This document shows positions 26,209 through 34,361 of a DNA stretch of 64,000 bases, piece after piece; within the stretch, counting starts at the first letter, position 1; every line of letters begins with the position of its first letter. The position numbers and the translations under genes are program-made. This DNA is from Hymenobacter armeniacus (GTDB taxonomy: Bacteria; Bacteroidota; Bacteroidia; Cytophagales; Hymenobacteraceae). The stretch is taken from NCBI RefSeq assembly GCF_014699055.1, contig NZ_JACXAC010000002.1, positions 1 through 64,000 of the forward strand, written 5' to 3'. The notes beneath the pieces are model-generated. The model was not told the DNA's origin. It saw only the letters and a list, made by a program, of their open reading frames with translations, and searched no databases.

Positions 26209-26787
26209 TTATGCCAGTTGCGCGCGCAGCTTGTCGGCTTGCTCGGGCGTGAGCTGAATGCCGCGCTTCGAGCGGTTGTCCGGCGTCACGGGCTCCACCA
26301 GCCGGTCTTTGCCATAAATGAACTCGTCGCGCTCGAAGCGCGGCGGGGCCATTTTGTCGGCTTGCAGGTACACGGCGGCTTTTGGGCAGGCTTCTTCGCA
26401 CAGGCCGCAGAAGATGCAGCGCAGCATGTTGATTTCGTAGCTTACGGCGTATTTTTCCTCGCGGTAGAGGTTTTCCTCGCCCTTCTTGCGCTCGCCGGCC
26501 ACCATGGTGATGGCTTCGGCGGGGCAGGCCACGGCGCAGAGGCCGCAGGCGGTGCAGCGCTCCCGGCCGGCTTCATCGCGCTTGAGCACGTGCAGGCCGC
26601 GGAACACGGGCGAAAAGGGCCGGGTCTCGTCGGGGTAGCGGACGGTGATTTGCTTCTTGGTCGCGGCCCGGAAAAAGTGCCGCATCGTAATGGTCAGGCC
26701 CTGGAAAATGGCCGGCAGGTAAGCCCGCTCGGCGAAAGTCATGGGCTTCTTTTCGAGAACTTTGGCGCGTTTGCTAAGGGATTCCAT
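26209..26787 (-). CDS. nuoI: NADH-quinone oxidoreductase subunit I
   Basis: Peripheral-arm subunit carrying two 4Fe-4S clusters (N6a, N6b) that pass electrons towards quinone. The 192-residue protein has two complete CxxCxxCxxxCP motifs: Cys78, 81, 84, 88 and Cys124, 127, 130, 134. N-terminal helix (ERAYLPAIFQGLTITMRHFF) anchors it to the membrane arm. Starts 5 bp after nuoH. Confidence 0.96.
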   Translation of the reverse strand: MESLSKRAKVLEKKPMTFAERAYLPAIFQGLTITMRHFFRAATKKQITVRYPDETRPFSPVFRGLHVLKRDEAGRERCTACGLCAVACPAEAITMVAGERKKGEENLYREEKYAVSYEINMLRCIFCGLCEEACPKAAVYLQADKMAPPRFERDEFIYGKDRLVEPVTPDNRSKRGIQLTPEQADKLRAQLA

Positions 26788-26792
26788 GGTCG

Positions 26793-27872
26793 TTATTTAA
26801 TCACGCCGAACGTAATCAGGCCGCCCGTCAGCATGATGTTGAAGATGGCCAGGGGGATGAGGATAGTCCAGCCCAGGCGCATCAGCTGGTCGTAGCGGAA
26901 GCGCGGGAGCGTCCAGCGCACCCACATGAAGAAGAAAATAAAGCCGAAGATTTTGGCGAACAAGCCCACCAGCCCGAGGATGGTGATGATGTTTTGGGCC
27001 GTCACCAGTTCCAGGCCGCGGCTCGACACCAGCCAATCGCGCAATTCGTACTGGAAGGGGAAGTTGAAGCCGCCGAAGTACAGCACGCTCATCACGGCCG
27101 ACGCCACGAATACATTGATGTACTCCGCAAACAGATACAGGCCCATTTTCATGGAGCTGTACTCCGTGTGGTAGCCGCCAATCAACTCGGTTTCGCACTC
27201 GGGCAAGTCGAAAGGCGTCCGGTTGGTTTCGGCGAAGGCGCACACAATGAAGATGATAAAGCCCAGCGGCTGCTTGGCAATGTTCCAGAAGTGCCACTCG
27301 CCGGCCACCGATTGCTGCAGCGTGATTTCGCGCAGCGACAGCGTGCCCGACATCATCAGCACGGCAATCAGGGCGAGGCCCATGGCGATTTCGTAGCTAA
27401 TGTTTTGCGAGGCGGCGCGGATGGCGCCCAGCAGCGAGAACTTGTTGTTCGAGGCCCAGCCGCCAATCATGATGCCGTACACGCCCAGCGACACAATGCC
27501 GAACACGTACAGCATTCCCACGTTGATTTCAATGCCCTGCAGGTGGATGATGGTATCGCCGAACTGCAGAAAATTGCCAAACGGAATTACCGCCGACGAC
27601 ATCAACGCCGTGACCATGGCCAAACAGGGGCCAAACACAAACAGCGCGCGGTTGGCGCCGGCCGGGAAGAATTCTTCTTTGGTGAAGAGTTTCACGGCAT
27701 CGGCCAGCGGCTGCAGCAGGCCGAAGGGACCGGCGCGGTCCGGGCCCACTCGGTCTTGCAGGAATGCGGCAATTACGCGCTCAGCGTAGGTGCAATACGT
27801 GGCAATCAGCAGCGAAATGCCGAAGGTTGCCAGAACGACGAGGCCTTGCCAGCCCAGTGCGGGAAGAGTCAT
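26793..27872 (-). CDS. nuoH: NADH-quinone oxidoreductase subunit H
   Basis: Membrane subunit that forms the quinone-binding chamber at the junction of the two arms. The 359-residue protein has about eight membrane segments and the family motifs AAFLQDRVGPDRAGPFGLLQP and CAFAETNRTPFDLPE, which contains the conserved acidic quinone-channel residues. The start ATG at 27872 abuts a palindromic element that fills the gap to nuoG. Confidence 0.96.
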   Translation of the reverse strand: MTLPALGWQGLVVLATFGISLLIATYCTYAERVIAAFLQDRVGPDRAGPFGLLQPLADAVKLFTKEEFFPAGANRALFVFGPCLAMVTALMSSAVIPFGNFLQFGDTIIHLQGIEINVGMLYVFGIVSLGVYGIMIGGWASNNKFSLLGAIRAASQNISYEIAMGLALIAVLMMSGTLSLREITLQQSVAGEWHFWNIAKQPLGFIIFIVCAFAETNRTPFDLPECETELIGGYHTEYSSMKMGLYLFAEYINVFVASAVMSVLYFGGFNFPFQYELRDWLVSSRGLELVTAQNIITILGLVGLFAKIFGFIFFFMWVRWTLPRFRYDQLMRLGWTILIPLAIFNIMLTGGLITFGVIK

Positions 27873-27975
27873 GTGTTGATGTGTTGATTTTTTGATGTGC
27901 TAATGTGCTGTTGGTTCCTTAACTCGTGATGTGGCCAGCACATCAGCAAATCATTCAATCAGCACATCAATCAAT
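27872..27975. repeat. Palindromic intergenic element B1
   Basis: Degenerate repeats of TTGATGTG(C/T)TGATG on the left (27872-27910) and their complement on the right (27937-27975) form an imperfect palindrome that fills the nuoH-nuoG gap exactly, touching the nuoH start and the nuoG stop. The same word pattern recurs at 41165-41264. Confidence 0.75.
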
Positions 27976-28991
27976 TAGCCATTGATGCCGCCCAAACGGA
28001 GGGGCGGGTTGCGTTCCAGCTCGCGGGTAGTGCTTTCCGGCAAGTCGGCCAGCACCTGCGGATTCACCACGGGCAACTCGTAGTGGTTGGCCGAGATAAC
28101 CGAGGCGCGGTTGATGTGCGCCGGGCCTTCGAGCACCCAGTCCGAGGTTTCCTTTTTGTCGAAGCGGCAGGTGTTGCAAATCCACTCCTTCACTTCACCG
28201 TACTCGTCTTTACGGGCCGTGACGCGAAGCACGTCCTTACCTTTGTACCAGAGGGTTACCCGGCCGCCGCACTTCTCGTTCTCGCAGTTGCGGTGGGCAT
28301 TCACGGGCTTCGTGAACCACACGCGCTGTTTGAAGCGGAAAGTTTTGTCGGTCAGCGCGCCCACCGGGCACACGTCGATGACGTTGCCGCTGAACTCGTT
28401 GTCAATGATGTTTTCGATGTACGTGCCGATTTCCGAGGCATCGCCGCGGCCCAGCACGCCGTGCACGCGCTCGGGAGTAAGCTGGTCGGCGGTGTACACG
28501 CAGCGGTAGCACAGGATGCAGCGCGTCATGTGCAGCTGGATGAGCGGGCCGATGTCGATTTTCTCGAAGGTGCGGCGCTCTTCCTCGTAGCGGGTGGTGC
28601 TCACGCCGTGCTCGAAGGCAAAGTCCTGCAGGCTGCACTCGCCGGCCTGGTCGCACACCGGGCAGTCGAGCGGGTGGTTGATGAGCAGCATCTCCACGAT
28701 GCCTTTGCGCACATCCAGCACCTGCTGGTTGATGGTATTTTCCACCACCATGCCGTCCTGCACCGTGGTAATGCACGAGGCCACCAACTTGGGCATGGGC
28801 CGCGGGTCTTTCGTCGAACCGGCCGAAACCTTTACGAGGCAGGCGCGGCACTTGCCGCCCGAGCCCTTTAGCGGGGTGTAGTAGCACATGGCGGGCGGCA
28901 CCACGCTCCCGCCAATCTGGCGGGCCGCGTTCAGGATAGTGGTTCCGTCCGGAACCTCTACCTCAATGCCGTCGAAGGTTATTTTAGCCAT
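27975..28991 (-). CDS. nuoG: NADH-quinone oxidoreductase subunit G, short form
   Basis: Electron-transfer subunit of the complex I peripheral arm. Residues visible: 2Fe-2S ligands Cys36, 48, 51, 73; the His-coordinated cluster His106, Cys110, 113, 119; the 4Fe-4S ligands Cys158, 161, 164, 208; and a further Cys set 236, 241, 272, 275. At 338 residues the molybdopterin-oxidoreductase-like domain of typical (about 700-900 aa) NuoG is missing. The short form is, to my knowledge, usual in aerobic Bacteroidota, not a local truncation. Confidence 0.92.
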   Translation of the reverse strand: MAKITFDGIEVEVPDGTTILNAARQIGGSVVPPAMCYYTPLKGSGGKCRACLVKVSAGSTKDPRPMPKLVASCITTVQDGMVVENTINQQVLDVRKGIVEMLLINHPLDCPVCDQAGECSLQDFAFEHGVSTTRYEEERRTFEKIDIGPLIQLHMTRCILCYRCVYTADQLTPERVHGVLGRGDASEIGTYIENIIDNEFSGNVIDVCPVGALTDKTFRFKQRVWFTKPVNAHRNCENEKCGGRVTLWYKGKDVLRVTARKDEYGEVKEWICNTCRFDKKETSDWVLEGPAHINRASVISANHYELPVVNPQVLADLPESTTRELERNPPLRLGGING

Positions 28992-29001
28992 TGGATGGTT
29001 T

Positions 29002-29107
29002 TGTCATGCTGAGCTTGCGAAGCATCTTATCACGTTCGCAGTGCTCGGTTAATATCAGGTTCTGATGAAGGTAGCCGTGATAAGTTGCTTCCTTCGTCAG
29101 CATGACA
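29002..29107. repeat. Palindromic intergenic element A2
   Basis: About 105 bp, same family and subtype as 26099-26203: TGTCATGCTGAGC at one end, CAGCATGACA at the other, inner ATCTTATCACG and CGTGATAAG, and a shared centre (GGTTAATAT, TTCTGATGAAGG). It fills the nuoG-nuoF gap. Confidence 0.85.
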
Positions 29108-29117
29108 GAAGTTGAAA

Positions 29118-30458
29118 TTACGCCAACACCGGGGCGCCGCGGTAGGCCGCGCCAGGGGCAGTCGCCTCTTTGGGATTGGTCACGTGCCACTCAAACTCGT
29201 GGCGGAAATGACGCACGGCAGCCGCTACTGGCCACGCGGCGGCTTCGCCGAGCGGGCAGATGGTATTGCCTTCAATCTGCTTGGCTACGCTCACCAGTAG
29301 GTCGATGTCGTGCATCGAGCCGTGGCCGTGCTCCAAGCGGTGCAGCACTTTCTCCATCCAGCCGGTGCCCTCACGGCAGGGCGAGCACTGCCCGCACGAC
29401 TCATGGTGGTAGAAGCGGCTGAAGTTCCAGGTGTTCTTCACAATGCACGTCGTTTCGTCCATCGCAATGAAGCCGCCGGAGCCCAGCATAGTGCCCGTCA
29501 CGAAGCCGCCGTCACTCAGCGACTCGTAAGTCATCAGGCGGTTTTCGCCGGCCGCAGTTTTCAGAATGAGTTCTTTGGGCAAAATCGGCACGGACGAACC
29601 CCCAGCCACTACAGCTTTCAGGTCACGGCCTTTCCAAATGCCGCCGCAATACTCATCGGAGTAGATGAATTCCTCCACCGGCACGCCGAGCTCGATTTCG
29701 TAGATTCCGGGCTTGTTCAAGTGGCCGCAAGCCGAAATCAGCTTGGTGCCCGTGCTTTTGCCCACGCCCAGCTTGGCGTACTCGTCGCCGCCTTCGTTCA
29801 CAATCGGAACGACAGCCGCGATGGTTTCCACGTTGTTTACCACCGTGGGGCGGGCGTAGAGGCCCTGCACAGCGGGGAACGGCGGCTTGTTGCGCGGGTT
29901 GCCGCGCTTGCCTTCCAAGGATTCCAGTAGCGCGGTTTCTTCGCCGCAGATGTAGGCGCCGGCACCGGGGTGCACGTGCAAATCCAAGGAGTAGCCCGAG
30001 CCGAGGATGTTCTTACCCAGGAAACCGGCTGCATAGGCTTCAGCAATGGCCTTTTCCAGAATGCGCAGCACGTACAACAACTCGCCGCGGATGTAGATGT
30101 AGCTGGTGCGCGCGCCCAAGGCGTAGCTGCCCGTAATCATGCCCTCGATGAGCAGGTGGGGCAGTTTCGACATCAACTGCCGGTCCTTGAAGGTGCCCGG
30201 CTCCGATTCGTCGGCGTTGCAGACGAGGTAGCGCGGCACGCCCTCGGGCTTGGCCAGGAAGCTCCACTTCATGCCCGTGGGGAAGCCTGCGCCGCCGCGG
30301 CCCCGCAGGCCCGACTTCTTCACTTCTTCCACCACTTCGTCGGGCGTCATGGTTTTGAGCGCCTTCTCCACGGAGCGGTACCCGCCGTGCTTGCGGTACA
30401 CCTCGAAGGTATTGATGCCTTCGACGTTGATATGTTCAGTTAATAGCTTGCGGCCCAT
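29118..30458 (-). CDS. nuoF: NADH-quinone oxidoreductase subunit F
   Basis: Catalytic NADH dehydrogenase subunit with FMN and cluster N3. The 446-residue protein has the NADH/FMN glycine-rich loop GLRGRGGAGFPTGMKW near 50-65, the FMN-binding CNADESEPGTFKDR, and 4Fe-4S ligands Cys355, 358, 361 and 401 (ESCGQCSPCREG and TICPLG). Starts 31 bp after nuoE. Confidence 0.97.
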   Translation of the reverse strand: MGRKLLTEHINVEGINTFEVYRKHGGYRSVEKALKTMTPDEVVEEVKKSGLRGRGGAGFPTGMKWSFLAKPEGVPRYLVCNADESEPGTFKDRQLMSKLPHLLIEGMITGSYALGARTSYIYIRGELLYVLRILEKAIAEAYAAGFLGKNILGSGYSLDLHVHPGAGAYICGEETALLESLEGKRGNPRNKPPFPAVQGLYARPTVVNNVETIAAVVPIVNEGGDEYAKLGVGKSTGTKLISACGHLNKPGIYEIELGVPVEEFIYSDEYCGGIWKGRDLKAVVAGGSSVPILPKELILKTAAGENRLMTYESLSDGGFVTGTMLGSGGFIAMDETTCIVKNTWNFSRFYHHESCGQCSPCREGTGWMEKVLHRLEHGHGSMHDIDLLVSVAKQIEGNTICPLGEAAAWPVAAAVRHFRHEFEWHVTNPKEATAPGAAYRGAPVLA

Positions 30459-30489
30459 AGTGGTAAGCGTTGTGCTGATGGCCAGCCGA

Positions 30490-31062
30490 TTAGTAGTTCT
30501 TCAAGGAGTTGGGCAGGCCCGTTTCTTCCCATGGCAAAATGGGACGGTGCACCAGGCTCTTCAATTCGCTGAGCATGGCGTCCACCGCTTCCGGCGTATC
30601 GAGCTGCTCGTAGTATTTCTCACGTACCTGCACGATGGGAGCGAAGCCGCAGGCGGCCAGGCATTCCACTTCTTTCAGGGTGAAGGTACCGTCGGGCGAG
30701 GTGCCGCCGACCTTAGCGCCAGTGATGCGCTCCAAGTGGGCAGTCAGCTCGTCGGAGCCGCGCAGCATGCAGGGGCCCGTGCGGCAGATTTCCAGCACGT
30801 GCTTGCCCACCGGCTTGAGGTTGTATTGGGTGTAGAACGTGGCCACCTCGTACACTTCAATCGGCTTGATTTTCAGCGTTTCGGCAACCAAGTCTTGCAC
30901 TTCGGGGCTTACCCAACCGCCGAACTCGGCTTGCGCAATGTGCAGAATCGGCAACAGGGCCGACTTACTCCGGTCTTCCGGGTAGTGCGTGAGCAGGCGC
31001 TTGATTTCCGCTTGCGCGGCGGGAGAAAATTGCGGTTTGGTGGGCGCGGTGGTCGGCTCCAT
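30490..31062 (-). CDS. nuoE: NADH-quinone oxidoreductase subunit E
   Basis: Thioredoxin-fold subunit that binds the 2Fe-2S cluster N1a beside NuoF. Ligands are Cys93 and Cys98 (CRTGPC) and Cys134 and Cys138 (CLAAC) in the 190-residue product. The ATG at 31062 is preferred to a GTG five codons upstream. It lies 21 bp after the nuoD stop. Confidence 0.95.
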   Translation of the reverse strand: MEPTTAPTKPQFSPAAQAEIKRLLTHYPEDRSKSALLPILHIAQAEFGGWVSPEVQDLVAETLKIKPIEVYEVATFYTQYNLKPVGKHVLEICRTGPCMLRGSDELTAHLERITGAKVGGTSPDGTFTLKEVECLAACGFAPIVQVREKYYEQLDTPEAVDAMLSELKSLVHRPILPWEETGLPNSLKNY

Positions 31063-31083
31063 ATCAGTCAGATTCACAGAAAA

Positions 31084-32346
31084 CTAGGCGTCCAGCTCGC
31101 CGGCGATGACGTTCATGGACGAGAGAATGACAATGGCGTCCGACAGCGTCGTGCCCACGGCCATTTCGGGATAAGCTTGGTAATAGATAAAGCACGGCCG
31201 GCGGAAGTGCAGGCGGTAGGGCGTGCGGCCACCGTCCGAAATCAGGTAGAAGCCCAACTCGCCGTTGCCGCCTTCCACGGAGTGATATACCTCACCCACC
31301 GGGGCGTCAATCTCGCCCATGATGATTTTGAAATGGTAAATCAGGGCCTCCATGTTCTTGTACACTTCCTGCTTGGCGGGCAGGTAGTAGTGCGGCGCAT
31401 CGGCGTGGTAGGGGCCTTCGGGCAGGTTCTCCAGCGCTTGCTTGATGATGCGCAGGCTCTGCCAGATTTCCTCGTTGCGGACGATGAAACGGTCGTAGGT
31501 ATCACCGTTGGTGCCCACCGGAATATCGAACTCGAAGTCCTCGTAGGAAGAGTAGGGGTTCATGGCGCGCACGTCGTAGTCGACGCCGGCGGCCCGCAGG
31601 TTGGGGCCGGTGAAGCCATAGTTCAACGCCTTTTCCGCCGAAATCGGGCCCACGTTCACCACGCGGTCCATGAAAATGCGGTTGCGGTTGAACATCGACT
31701 CAAACTCCTTCATCACGGCTGGGAAGGTTTTCAGCCAGTCGCGCAGCTTCTGCAGCGCCACCGGCGAGAAATCCCGTTCCATGCCGCCCACGCGGCCCAT
31801 GTTGGTGGTCAGGCGCGAGCCGCACACCTCCTCGTAAATTTCGTAAATCTTCTCGCGCTCCTGGAACACGTACAGGAAGCCGGTGAAGGCACCGGTGTCC
31901 ACGCCCAGAATCGAGTTGCAGATGAGGTGGTCGGCAATGCGGGCCAACTCCATCATAATCACGCGCATATACTGCGCCCGCTTGGGCACGGTCACGCCGA
32001 GCAGCTTCTCCACCGTCATGTGCCAGCCCATGTTGTTGATGGGCGACGAACAGTAGTTCATCCGGTCGGTGAGCGGCGTAATTTGGTAGAACGGCCGGCG
32101 CTCCGCAATTTTCTCAAACGCGCGGTGGATGTAGCCGATGGTGGGCACGCCCGACACAATCCGCTCGCCATCCATTTGCAGGATGTTTTGGAAGATGCCG
32201 TGCGTGGCCGGGTGCGTGGGGCCCAGGTTCAGCGTCGTCAGCTCCTGGCTGAAGTCGTTGAGCAGGGGCATGAGCTGGCCGTGGCGCTGCGCGGCGGCCT
32301 CCTCGTGGATTTTATGGGTGCCTTCCAGCGTGTCGTTTACTGCCAT
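31084..32346 (-). CDS. nuoD: NADH-quinone oxidoreductase subunit D
   Basis: 49-kDa subunit related to NiFe-hydrogenase large subunits. It lines the quinone pocket with NuoB. The 420-residue protein shows LNLGPTHPATHG near 40-50 with the quinone-site His residues, IGYIHRAFEKIAE, DRMNYCSSPINN, and a late VGDIDAPVGEVYHSVEGGNGELG-like block. It is a separate gene here; nuoC and nuoD are not fused. 18 bp separate it from nuoC. Confidence 0.97.
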   Translation of the reverse strand: MAVNDTLEGTHKIHEEAAAQRHGQLMPLLNDFSQELTTLNLGPTHPATHGIFQNILQMDGERIVSGVPTIGYIHRAFEKIAERRPFYQITPLTDRMNYCSSPINNMGWHMTVEKLLGVTVPKRAQYMRVIMMELARIADHLICNSILGVDTGAFTGFLYVFQEREKIYEIYEEVCGSRLTTNMGRVGGMERDFSPVALQKLRDWLKTFPAVMKEFESMFNRNRIFMDRVVNVGPISAEKALNYGFTGPNLRAAGVDYDVRAMNPYSSYEDFEFDIPVGTNGDTYDRFIVRNEEIWQSLRIIKQALENLPEGPYHADAPHYYLPAKQEVYKNMEALIYHFKIIMGEIDAPVGEVYHSVEGGNGELGFYLISDGGRTPYRLHFRRPCFIYYQAYPEMAVGTTLSDAIVILSSMNVIAGELDA

Positions 32347-32364
32347 GATAAGGGTATCAGGGGC

Positions 32365-32925
32365 CTAGCGGCCGAAAAACAGGTCGGTTTTGTCTTCGCG
32401 GGTACCGTCCTCGAGCGGGTATTCCTTCCGCATGGGGTGGTAGTCCATGTCCTCCACGTTGAGGATGCGAATGAGATTGGGGTGGCCGGTGAAGATGACG
32501 CCGTAGAAATCGTAGGCCTCGCGTTCCATCCAGTTGGCGGTGGCGTAGAGGTCGGTCAGCGTCGGCACCACCGGGTCGGCGATGGGGAAGAAGATTTTAA
32601 TCCGCAGGCGGATGTTCTGCGTCAGGCTGTGCAGGTGGTAAATCATGCCCAGCTCCTTGCCCTCGTTCTCGGGGTAATTGATGCCGCACATGGTGGTCAG
32701 GAAATGAAACTTGATTTCCTGGTCCTGCTGCAAGCCGGCCACGATGTCGTGGATGCGCTCCCGCGTGGTGGTCACCGTGAGCAGGCCGTGGGGCTCCTCC
32801 ACATCGGTGAACGTGGCCTCGCCAAACAACTTATGCAGCAAAGCCAGCACCCGCGCATTCTGGACCTTAATCGGGTCTTCGGCAACTGGAGCTTCGGGAG
32901 CGGCGGCAGATTCCTGAGGATTCAT
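32365..32925 (-). CDS. nuoC: NADH-quinone oxidoreductase subunit C
   Basis: 30-kDa structural subunit of the peripheral arm. The 186-residue protein has the family signature region DLYATANWMEREAYDFYGV followed by GHPNLIRIL. The first 25 residues are Ala/Pro/Glu-rich and probably disordered. A palindromic element fills the gap to nuoB. Confidence 0.95.
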   Translation of the reverse strand: MNPQESAAAPEAPVAEDPIKVQNARVLALLHKLFGEATFTDVEEPHGLLTVTTTRERIHDIVAGLQQDQEIKFHFLTTMCGINYPENEGKELGMIYHLHSLTQNIRLRIKIFFPIADPVVPTLTDLYATANWMEREAYDFYGVIFTGHPNLIRILNVEDMDYHPMRKEYPLEDGTREDKTDLFFGR

Positions 32926-32930
32926 TCGGG

Positions 32931-33012
32931 GTTGTTGCTAGTTGTCAGTTGCTGGTTGTCAGTTGTCAGTTTATAAGAAGCCTAACAACTGACAACGAGC
33001 AACTAGCAACCA
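32931..33012. repeat. Palindromic intergenic element C1
   Basis: Left arm of repeated words GTTGTCAGTTGCTGG (32931-32971) and a complementary right arm with AACTGACAAC and AGCAACTAGCAACC (32984-33012) occupy the nuoC-nuoB gap. A related element lies at 39440-39520. Confidence 0.75.
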
Positions 33013-33014
33013 AG

Positions 33015-33569
33015 TTACTTGATGTTGTAGGACGCCAGCAGGGCCTGATACTCGGGCGCGTTGCGGCGGCGGAAAGATTCGTTTTTGGCGAGGTCCTGCA
33101 CGCGCATCAGGCCGTCGAGCACTTGCTCGGGGCGGGGCGGGCAGCCGGGCACGTACACGTCGACCGGGATGATGCGGTCGATGCCTTGCAGCACCGAGTA
33201 CGAGTCGAAGATGCCGCCTGAGCAGGCGCAGGCGCCCATGGCCAGCACCCAGCGGGGCTCGGCCATCTGCTCGTACACCTGCTTCACGATGGGGGCCATT
33301 TTCTTGGCGATGGTGCCCATCACCATGAGCAAATCGGCCTGGCGGGGCGAGAAGCTGGGCCGCTCGGAGCCAAAGCGCGAGATGTCGTAGTGCGAGCCCA
33401 TGGTGGCCATGAACTCGATGCCGCAGCAGGAGGTGGCGAAGGGCAAGGGCCAGAGCGAGTTGGCGCGGGCAATGCCCACCACTTTCTCCAGCGAGGTGGC
33501 AAAGAAGCCAGCGCCTTCAACGCCCTCGGGGGCCTCAACCGTTTTAATTTCTGGAACGCGGGTATCCAT
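33015..33569 (-). CDS. nuoB: NADH-quinone oxidoreductase subunit B
   Basis: PSST subunit holding the terminal cluster N2 that reduces quinone. The 184-residue protein has the unusual tandem ligands Cys48 and Cys49 (TSCCGIEF), then Cys114 (GACACSGG) and Cys143 (PGCPPRPE). A 75-bp gap to nuoA shows no obvious structure. Confidence 0.97.
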   Translation of the reverse strand: MDTRVPEIKTVEAPEGVEGAGFFATSLEKVVGIARANSLWPLPFATSCCGIEFMATMGSHYDISRFGSERPSFSPRQADLLMVMGTIAKKMAPIVKQVYEQMAEPRWVLAMGACACSGGIFDSYSVLQGIDRIIPVDVYVPGCPPRPEQVLDGLMRVQDLAKNESFRRRNAPEYQALLASYNIK

Positions 33570-33644
33570 AGGGGAGATGAGTCAGATTGGACGGCCTAAT
33601 GGCCTAGTTGCCAACACCAGCAGCGCGGCAAAAGTTTGGGCGAA

Positions 33645-34037
33645 TTAGGCTTCGTTCCAGCGCAGGATGCCCTTTTTGATGATGTAGAGAAAGCCCGCCA
33701 GCAGGAAGAACATGAACAGGACCATGGCAATGAAGCCATCGTTGCCCAAGGCGCGGAAGTTCACCGCCCACGGGTACATGAAGATGACCTCGACGTCAAA
33801 CAACACGAACACGATGGCCGTGAGGAAGTATTTCACCGAAATCGGCGTGCGGGCGTTGCCTACCGACTCGATGCCGCACTCGAAGGCTTCGTTTTTTACC
33901 TTGCTGGTGCGCTTAGGGCCCACCAAGTGCGACACAATCATGGCGAACGCCACAAACGCCAGCGCCAGACCGAATTGAATAAGAATGGGCAGGTAATCAG
34001 AAGGCTGATAATTGGCAGCCGATTGAATCAAGAACAT
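33645..34037 (-). CDS. nuoA: NADH-quinone oxidoreductase subunit A
   Basis: Membrane subunit with three helices at the arm junction. The 130-residue protein has the diagnostic FECGIESVGNAR loop and FDVEVIFMYPWAV in the second helix. The ATG at 34037 starts the first helix region and lies 45 bp below the -7 box. First gene of the nuo operon. Confidence 0.95.
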   Translation of the reverse strand: MFLIQSAANYQPSDYLPILIQFGLALAFVAFAMIVSHLVGPKRTSKVKNEAFECGIESVGNARTPISVKYFLTAIVFVLFDVEVIFMYPWAVNFRALGNDGFIAMVLFMFFLLAGFLYIIKKGILRWNEA

Positions 34038-34081
34038 AGCGGAAAATTTAGAAGGTAGCAGCACCCGTGGGCGCTGAAGGG

Positions 34082-34112
34082 CAAAGGTAGCGCCTACGGG
34101 TTAGGGGCGCAA
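34082..34112 (-). promoter_or_regulatory. Promoter of the nuo operon
   Basis: On the minus strand TTG (34110-34112), a 20-bp spacer and TACCTTTG (34082-34089) match the Bacteroidota sigma-A pattern fully. The 324-bp space 34038-34361 between nuoA and the divergent kinase otherwise holds an AT-rich stretch without a clear second promoter or gene. Confidence 0.7.
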
Positions 34113-34361
34113 TGTTAAGGCAGAAGCGGCGGCAGGTGTTTGGTAAGCAACAACCCAATTGCTGCGACAAACCGGGCATCCGACTGTAGGGCATACGAGC
34201 AAATTGGGCCGAATGCGTAAGCTCAACATTGACGGCGTTGCGTGATTTAAAAGTTGGGTTGATGTAATTTGCTAAGGATAAATACGCTTTTTGGTAGTAA
34301 TTTAACTTATTATACATCGTTTCGGGGCTGTTGGGCCTGATGCGCAGTACCATTTCTACCC

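Noticed and set aside
27975..28991. nuoG as a truncated pseudogene
   Set aside because: All cluster ligands are present, the gene fits tightly in the operon, and the short form is the usual one in this phylum to my knowledge.
26099..29107. Elements A1 and A2 as a CRISPR array or tRNA-like RNA genes
   Set aside because: They are two single copies 2.9 kb apart without regular spacers, and they lack cloverleaf features. They are inverted repeats.
30250..32976. A 908-codon open frame on the plus strand across nuoF to nuoC
   Set aside because: It runs antisense to several certain nuo genes and across their junctions. It reflects codon bias, not a gene.
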